From Deinococcales bacterium (GTDB lineage: Bacteria > Deinococcota > Deinococci > Deinococcales > JAAFIG01): a DNA stretch of 64,000 nt. The translations under genes were made by a program, and so were the position numbers. Positions 60,464-64,000 of this stretch are shown piece by piece; the stretch's first letter is position 1, and the number at the start of each line of letters is the position of its first letter. The notes beneath the pieces are model-generated. The model was not told where the DNA came from. It saw only the letters and a program-made list of their open reading frames with translations, and ran no database searches. Where the stretch lies: contig JAAFIG010000023.1 in assembly GCA_013298595.1 (NCBI GenBank), positions 11,308-75,307 of the forward strand. Direction: 5' to 3'.

Positions 60464-63049
60464 TTACATCATTGGTAACATCTCGAGGCTATCTGCTGGA
60501 ACAATGAAACTTCCTTGGGTTGTGCCTTGTGGTGCATATTTCTCGAGTTCTTTTTGTAAGGCTTTAGCATCCAGTTTTCCCTCGAGCGCTTTACGATAAG
60601 CTCGTATGGTGGCTTGAATTGCTTCTGGGCTTTCTTGGACAAACTCGAGGCGATAATGCCCGATGCCTGCGTTGCGCCATGTCTCGAGGAATCTGCCGCC
60701 TGATTGCGCTCGGGCTTCAAAGACGGTGTTGCGACAGCCCACATCTGCCATGACTGGATGCTCGAGTCCCATGTGGTCACGCAGTGCGATGCTGTGTGTT
60801 TCGCAGGGATGACCGCAATTGGTGTGGTCGGTGCCAGTGCTCATAAAGCGACAAAAAACGCAGTGCTCGGTATGAAAAACAGGCAGGTGATGATGCAGTA
60901 TCACCTCGAGTTTACTGGCATCCACATTGCGGGCAAGCTCGAGAATTTGGGCAGCATTCAGGTCGTGGGTTGGAGCTAGACGAGTTAATCCCATCTCGAG
61001 CAGGTGCGTAGCAGTTAGGGCATTGGCAGCATTCAAACTAAAATCCCCTAGCAGTGCGGGTCGTTCTTTTGTCTCGAGTAAGGAGTGCAGTAATCCTAGT
61101 GGGCGTACCAAAATGGCATCTACGGGTAAGCTCAGTAAAAAGGTACTGATGCGTTCCTCGGCGGGTTTGAGCACCCTCGGGCTTGCCACCACAGCTCGGA
61201 TTCCAGACTCGAGGATGCGTTCAACACTGGGGCGTAGACCGTATAGCTCGAGGTAATCGAGCACGATTTCGTTGGGTCGAGATTCAATAGCCGCTTCGAG
61301 TTGATCGGATTTGCGTACCAACACCGACAAAAACGGATTAGCAGCTATGGGCGAAGTCTGCCGTACCTTATTGGATTTCTCGAGCACATTTTTATGCACA
61401 ACTCGGTTCGGTACAGCTCGGCGTAACTCGAGCAATTGTTCCACTGCTGCTCGGCGGGCTTTTCCAAGACTCGAGAGCGGAATAAAACAGCCGTCATCGA
61501 GTGTGGCACTTAATGTTTCAAGATAAAAAGGTGTTTCGCCAAGTTTACCAAGTTCGACTTCTAAAGCTCGAGCATCAAGCGGGCGACGCTCCGCAGCGGT
61601 TAAAACATCTTCGGTGAAGGCAGTTGCACTTCGACCAGCATCATCGGTAACTTGTAACTCGAGTGGCGAACCTAGTTTACCAATTACCACCCAGTTCACA
61701 GGTTTTCTCGAAACCGCTTTACTGGCTTGGGTGAGCGGGCGCAAGTCGCGTTCGATACTTGGGTCGCTCGAACGCCAAACCCAATCGCCGCGTTCCACCC
61801 GATCTAAACGCACTGCCCGATTACCGAAACGCAATTCGACTTCGTGCAAACCACGTGAATCCTCGAGTCGCACCGAACCACGGCGGGTGTATTCAAACAC
61901 CTCAAAAATTGCGCCGCCCTCTTCACGATTCTCTGGGCTGCTGCGTTGCGCGGCATCGAAAACCAAACCATCACCCGGTTTGAGTACACCCACACCACCA
62001 GGCGCAAATTCATCCTCGAGTTGCACTAAAACTGCTGTACGCGAAACATCCACCACTGTACCAACTCGAGTTCCCCGATGCCGAGGTGCCCGACCATGCA
62101 CCACCGCTTGATGATTGACACCTTGCATAAAAGCAGGCAACAAACCTCTCGAGTAGACACCCTCGAGTAAAAATTTTTGTTCTCGAGCTTGCAAACTTTG
62201 ACCTTTTACTTTTTGACCTTCACCGTTTGCATCTGCCCAAGCCGCATCAATGGCTTGTCGGTACGCTCTGGTGGCAGCTGCCACATACTCGGCATCTTTG
62301 TATCGCCCCTCGATTTTCAGGCAATCCACACCGATCCGCACTAATTCAGGAATTTGCTCGAGGGCAAATAAATCTTGTGGTGAAAGCAAATACCGAAACT
62401 CACCAAGGTCTTTTTGCGTACCATCCACAATGAGATCGTAAGGCATCCGACATGCTTGGGCGCAAGCACCGCGATTGGCACTACGCCCACCCCACGCCTC
62501 GGAACTAAAGCACTGCCCGCTATACGAAACACACAAGGCACCATGCACAAAAACCTCGAGTTCAAGATCGGTGGCATTGGCAATCAATTCAATATCTTTT
62601 AACGACAATTCTCGAGCCAGCACCGCCCTCGAGACACCAAGGCTACGGGCTAAGGCAGCTCCCTCAGCACTGGTAATGGTCATTTGCGTACTGGCATGAA
62701 TCGGTAATTCAGGCGCAATCGCATGAGCCAATTTGACCGCACCAATATCCTGCACAATAATCGCATCCGCACCAGACTCAGCAATGCCCTCGATTTCCCG
62801 AGTGAACCGCTCGAGTTCAGAATCAAACACCAACGTATTAACAGCAACAAACGCCATCACACCACGTTCGTGTAAGCCAGCCACAGTATCCGACAAATTT
62901 TCATGATTAAAACTCATGGCTTTAGCTCGAGCATTAAAGCCCTCCAAGCCAAAGTACACAGCATCCGCCCCAGCTTCAATCGCCGCATGTAATTGTGGCA
63001 TACCACCAGCAGGACTCATCAGTTCAGGTTTACGTTGCACTCGAGACAT
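60464..63049 (-). CDS. U32 family peptidase / RlhA-like rRNA hydroxylase
   Basis: 861 residues. The N-terminal U32 domain has ELMSPAGGMPQLHAAIEAGADAVYFG and the cysteine cluster in CVSYSGQCFS and RGACAQACRMPY, which in RlhA-type proteins is linked to an iron-sulphur cluster and C2501 hydroxylation of 23S rRNA. A middle DUF3656-like region and a C-terminal Cys-rich segment (HCVFCRFMS ... CGHPCETHS) follow. Longer than E. coli RlhA (about 650). Start ATG 63049, 7 nt after GACAAT. Confidence 0.87.
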   Translation of the reverse strand: MSRVQRKPELMSPAGGMPQLHAAIEAGADAVYFGLEGFNARAKAMSFNHENLSDTVAGLHERGVMAFVAVNTLVFDSELERFTREIEGIAESGADAIIVQDIGAVKLAHAIAPELPIHASTQMTITSAEGAALARSLGVSRAVLARELSLKDIELIANATDLELEVFVHGALCVSYSGQCFSSEAWGGRSANRGACAQACRMPYDLIVDGTQKDLGEFRYLLSPQDLFALEQIPELVRIGVDCLKIEGRYKDAEYVAAATRAYRQAIDAAWADANGEGQKVKGQSLQAREQKFLLEGVYSRGLLPAFMQGVNHQAVVHGRAPRHRGTRVGTVVDVSRTAVLVQLEDEFAPGGVGVLKPGDGLVFDAAQRSSPENREEGGAIFEVFEYTRRGSVRLEDSRGLHEVELRFGNRAVRLDRVERGDWVWRSSDPSIERDLRPLTQASKAVSRKPVNWVVIGKLGSPLELQVTDDAGRSATAFTEDVLTAAERRPLDARALEVELGKLGETPFYLETLSATLDDGCFIPLSSLGKARRAAVEQLLELRRAVPNRVVHKNVLEKSNKVRQTSPIAANPFLSVLVRKSDQLEAAIESRPNEIVLDYLELYGLRPSVERILESGIRAVVASPRVLKPAEERISTFLLSLPVDAILVRPLGLLHSLLETKERPALLGDFSLNAANALTATHLLEMGLTRLAPTHDLNAAQILELARNVDASKLEVILHHHLPVFHTEHCVFCRFMSTGTDHTNCGHPCETHSIALRDHMGLEHPVMADVGCRNTVFEARAQSGGRFLETWRNAGIGHYRLEFVQESPEAIQATIRAYRKALEGKLDAKALQKELEKYAPQGTTQGSFIVPADSLEMLPMM

Positions 63050-63105
63050 AAATGCTATTGTCGCACGAATCGGTGAGATGATGGTCTGGCGCTAACCCAA
63101 CAACA

Positions 63106-63767
63106 CTAAAACCTCGGCTGTGGGTCGCACATCCCCAAAAGAGCGGTAAATACTTGCAATGTGGCATTATGGGCTTGGTCGTTGGTTCCAGCATTGGCAT
63201 CTGCAACCATAATCACTTGATAGCCCAACGTACTAGCATCTCGAGCAGAAGATTCGCAGCAAACACTGGTGACTGTACCCACAATCAAAACAGTTTCAAT
63301 ATCTCGAGCCATCAACAAATCAGATAACCCACACCGATTAGGAAAAAAGCACTCGAGGCAGATTTTTCTACCCAAATATCTTCTGGTAACGCATTCAGTT
63401 CAGCATAAAGACGATCTACTAGCAACCCATCTCCGCCCGAGGCAGCATAACTACTTGCCACTCGAGCACCATAGAATTTTGACATCCAAGGCGTTGGTGG
63501 CTTCACTTCAGGCAACACCCAAGCAACCACACCGCCTTTTTCACGCACTGTATTTGCCAGCAAATTGATATGCGGAATAATTTCTTGGCAATACGCATTT
63601 TCGGCAACAAAAAATGCCACCATATCAATCACTACTAAAGCTGTCTGCTGAGGATTTATTTGCTCGTAAGCGAAACGCCGACCTCGCCTAGATTCATGGC
63701 GAGCGTACTCTCGAGGATCAATTTGCCAATGATGGAGCTGTGGTTTGAGTGCCGTATCTGAAGCCAT
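63106..63767 (-). pseudogene. Isochorismatase-family cysteine hydrolase split by a -1 frameshift
   Basis: Two overlapping frames (63312-63767 and 63106-63375) together make one complete ~220-residue isochorismatase-like hydrolase: Asp in VVIDMVAFF, Lys in VEKSASSAFF, then after the shift PNRCGLSDLL and the nucleophile Cys in TSVCCESSARDA. The break lies at TTTTTTC (63348-63342, minus strand), read in phase as T-TTT-TTC. A -1 slip there restores the exact family sequence, so it may be programmed frameshifting, a real one-base deletion, or a homopolymer sequencing error. ATG 63767 is 6 nt after TAAACT. Confidence 0.8.
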
Positions 63768-63832
63768 TGTCGCAGTTTACTCGCTACATGAATAGCACAA
63801 CATTATAAGAATTATTTTGCGACAACAAAAAT

Positions 63833-63858
63833 CACCCTCGAGTATATGCTCGAGGGTG
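63833..63858 (-). terminator. rRNA terminator built from two CTCGAG motifs
   Basis: CACCCTCGAG-tatatg-CTCGAGGGTG, perfect 10-bp stem; on the minus strand ATTTTTGTTG follows. It lies about 85 bp beyond the 16S 3' end and closes the rRNA transcript. Confidence 0.88.
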
Positions 63859-63941
63859 TTTTAATCTAGGTTATTTTTTCCTTGATGTTTGAGTGCAATA
63901 AGCTACTGTCTCAATTGCTTGAAAAAGTATTGAGAACTCCT

Positions 63942-64000
<59 letters not shown>

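Overview
ORGANISM. The window looks like a low-GC member of the Deinococcota (Deinococcus-Thermus). The right edge carries the last ~58 bases of a 16S rRNA gene on the minus strand with a Deinococcus-like 3' end, followed within ~90 bp by its own terminator, so the 16S gene looks unlinked from 23S/5S as in that phylum. About twenty genes have a TANNNT -10 box ending only 5-7 nt before the start codon, i.e. leaderless transcripts, as reported for Deinococcus. The triosephosphate isomerase begins with the Deinococcus-like MKPLLALNWK. The most striking global trait is the palindrome CTCGAG, found by hand count 5-8 times per kb in sampled kilobases (about 0.25 per kb expected), in all reading frames and in intergenic hairpins. 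LAYOUT. 1-9.2 kb: end of a large repeat-rich exported-type protein, an MFS transporter, a class III aminotransferase, a CheY-like regulator, an M29 aminopeptidase, a LysM/M23 cell-wall hydrolase, a D-2-hydroxyacid dehydrogenase, then a 0.7 kb locus with three unreported small ORFs and two terminators. 9.2-17 kb: a PH-like/disordered/two-TM protein, a TetR-DUF5360-MFS efflux operon with a clear operator, a PhoB-PhoR-PhoU operon and a 7TM GGDEF protein. 17-25 kb: an acetoacetate-decarboxylase/flavin-desaturase fusion, a GDPD phosphodiesterase, a sugar operon (isomerase, DUF2268 protease, Gfo/Idh/MocA), and another MFS carrier. 25.3-34.3 kb: an accessory cassette with a 51-aa peptide, a beta-helix lipoprotein, three tandem tail-collar proteins, a Tat-exported binding protein and a GNAT enzyme, then a Rieske protein, small membrane and hypothetical genes, a DUF6916-like protein and a metallo-beta-lactamase-fold hydrolase. 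34.3-48.2 kb: thrC, tpiA, a type II pantothenate kinase, an SDR, a DinB-like protein, the aapJQMP amino-acid ABC operon, a Ser/Thr kinase, a transglutaminase, an alpha/beta hydrolase, a SagB-type nitroreductase and a CBS/ACT protein. 48.2-64 kb: a second ADC-like protein, a 1076-aa SARP/BTAD-ATPase regulator, a cluster of four perfect DnaA boxes, an AI-2E transporter operon, a low-molecular-weight phosphatase, DUF2330, three small lipoproteins, a phytoene-desaturase-like enzyme, an HD protein, a U32 peptidase/RlhA-like protein, a frameshifted isochorismatase, and the 16S 3' end. HOW IT WORKS TOGETHER. First genes of transcription units are mostly leaderless, whereas internal genes use AAGGAG ribosome-binding sites or ATGA overlaps. 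Two promoters (upstream of 25547 and 32444) share two abutting 11-bp direct repeats ending exactly 5 nt before the -10 box, which ties the tail-collar cassette to a separate gene and points to a shared activator. Not found: CRISPR arrays, tRNAs, complete insertion sequences.
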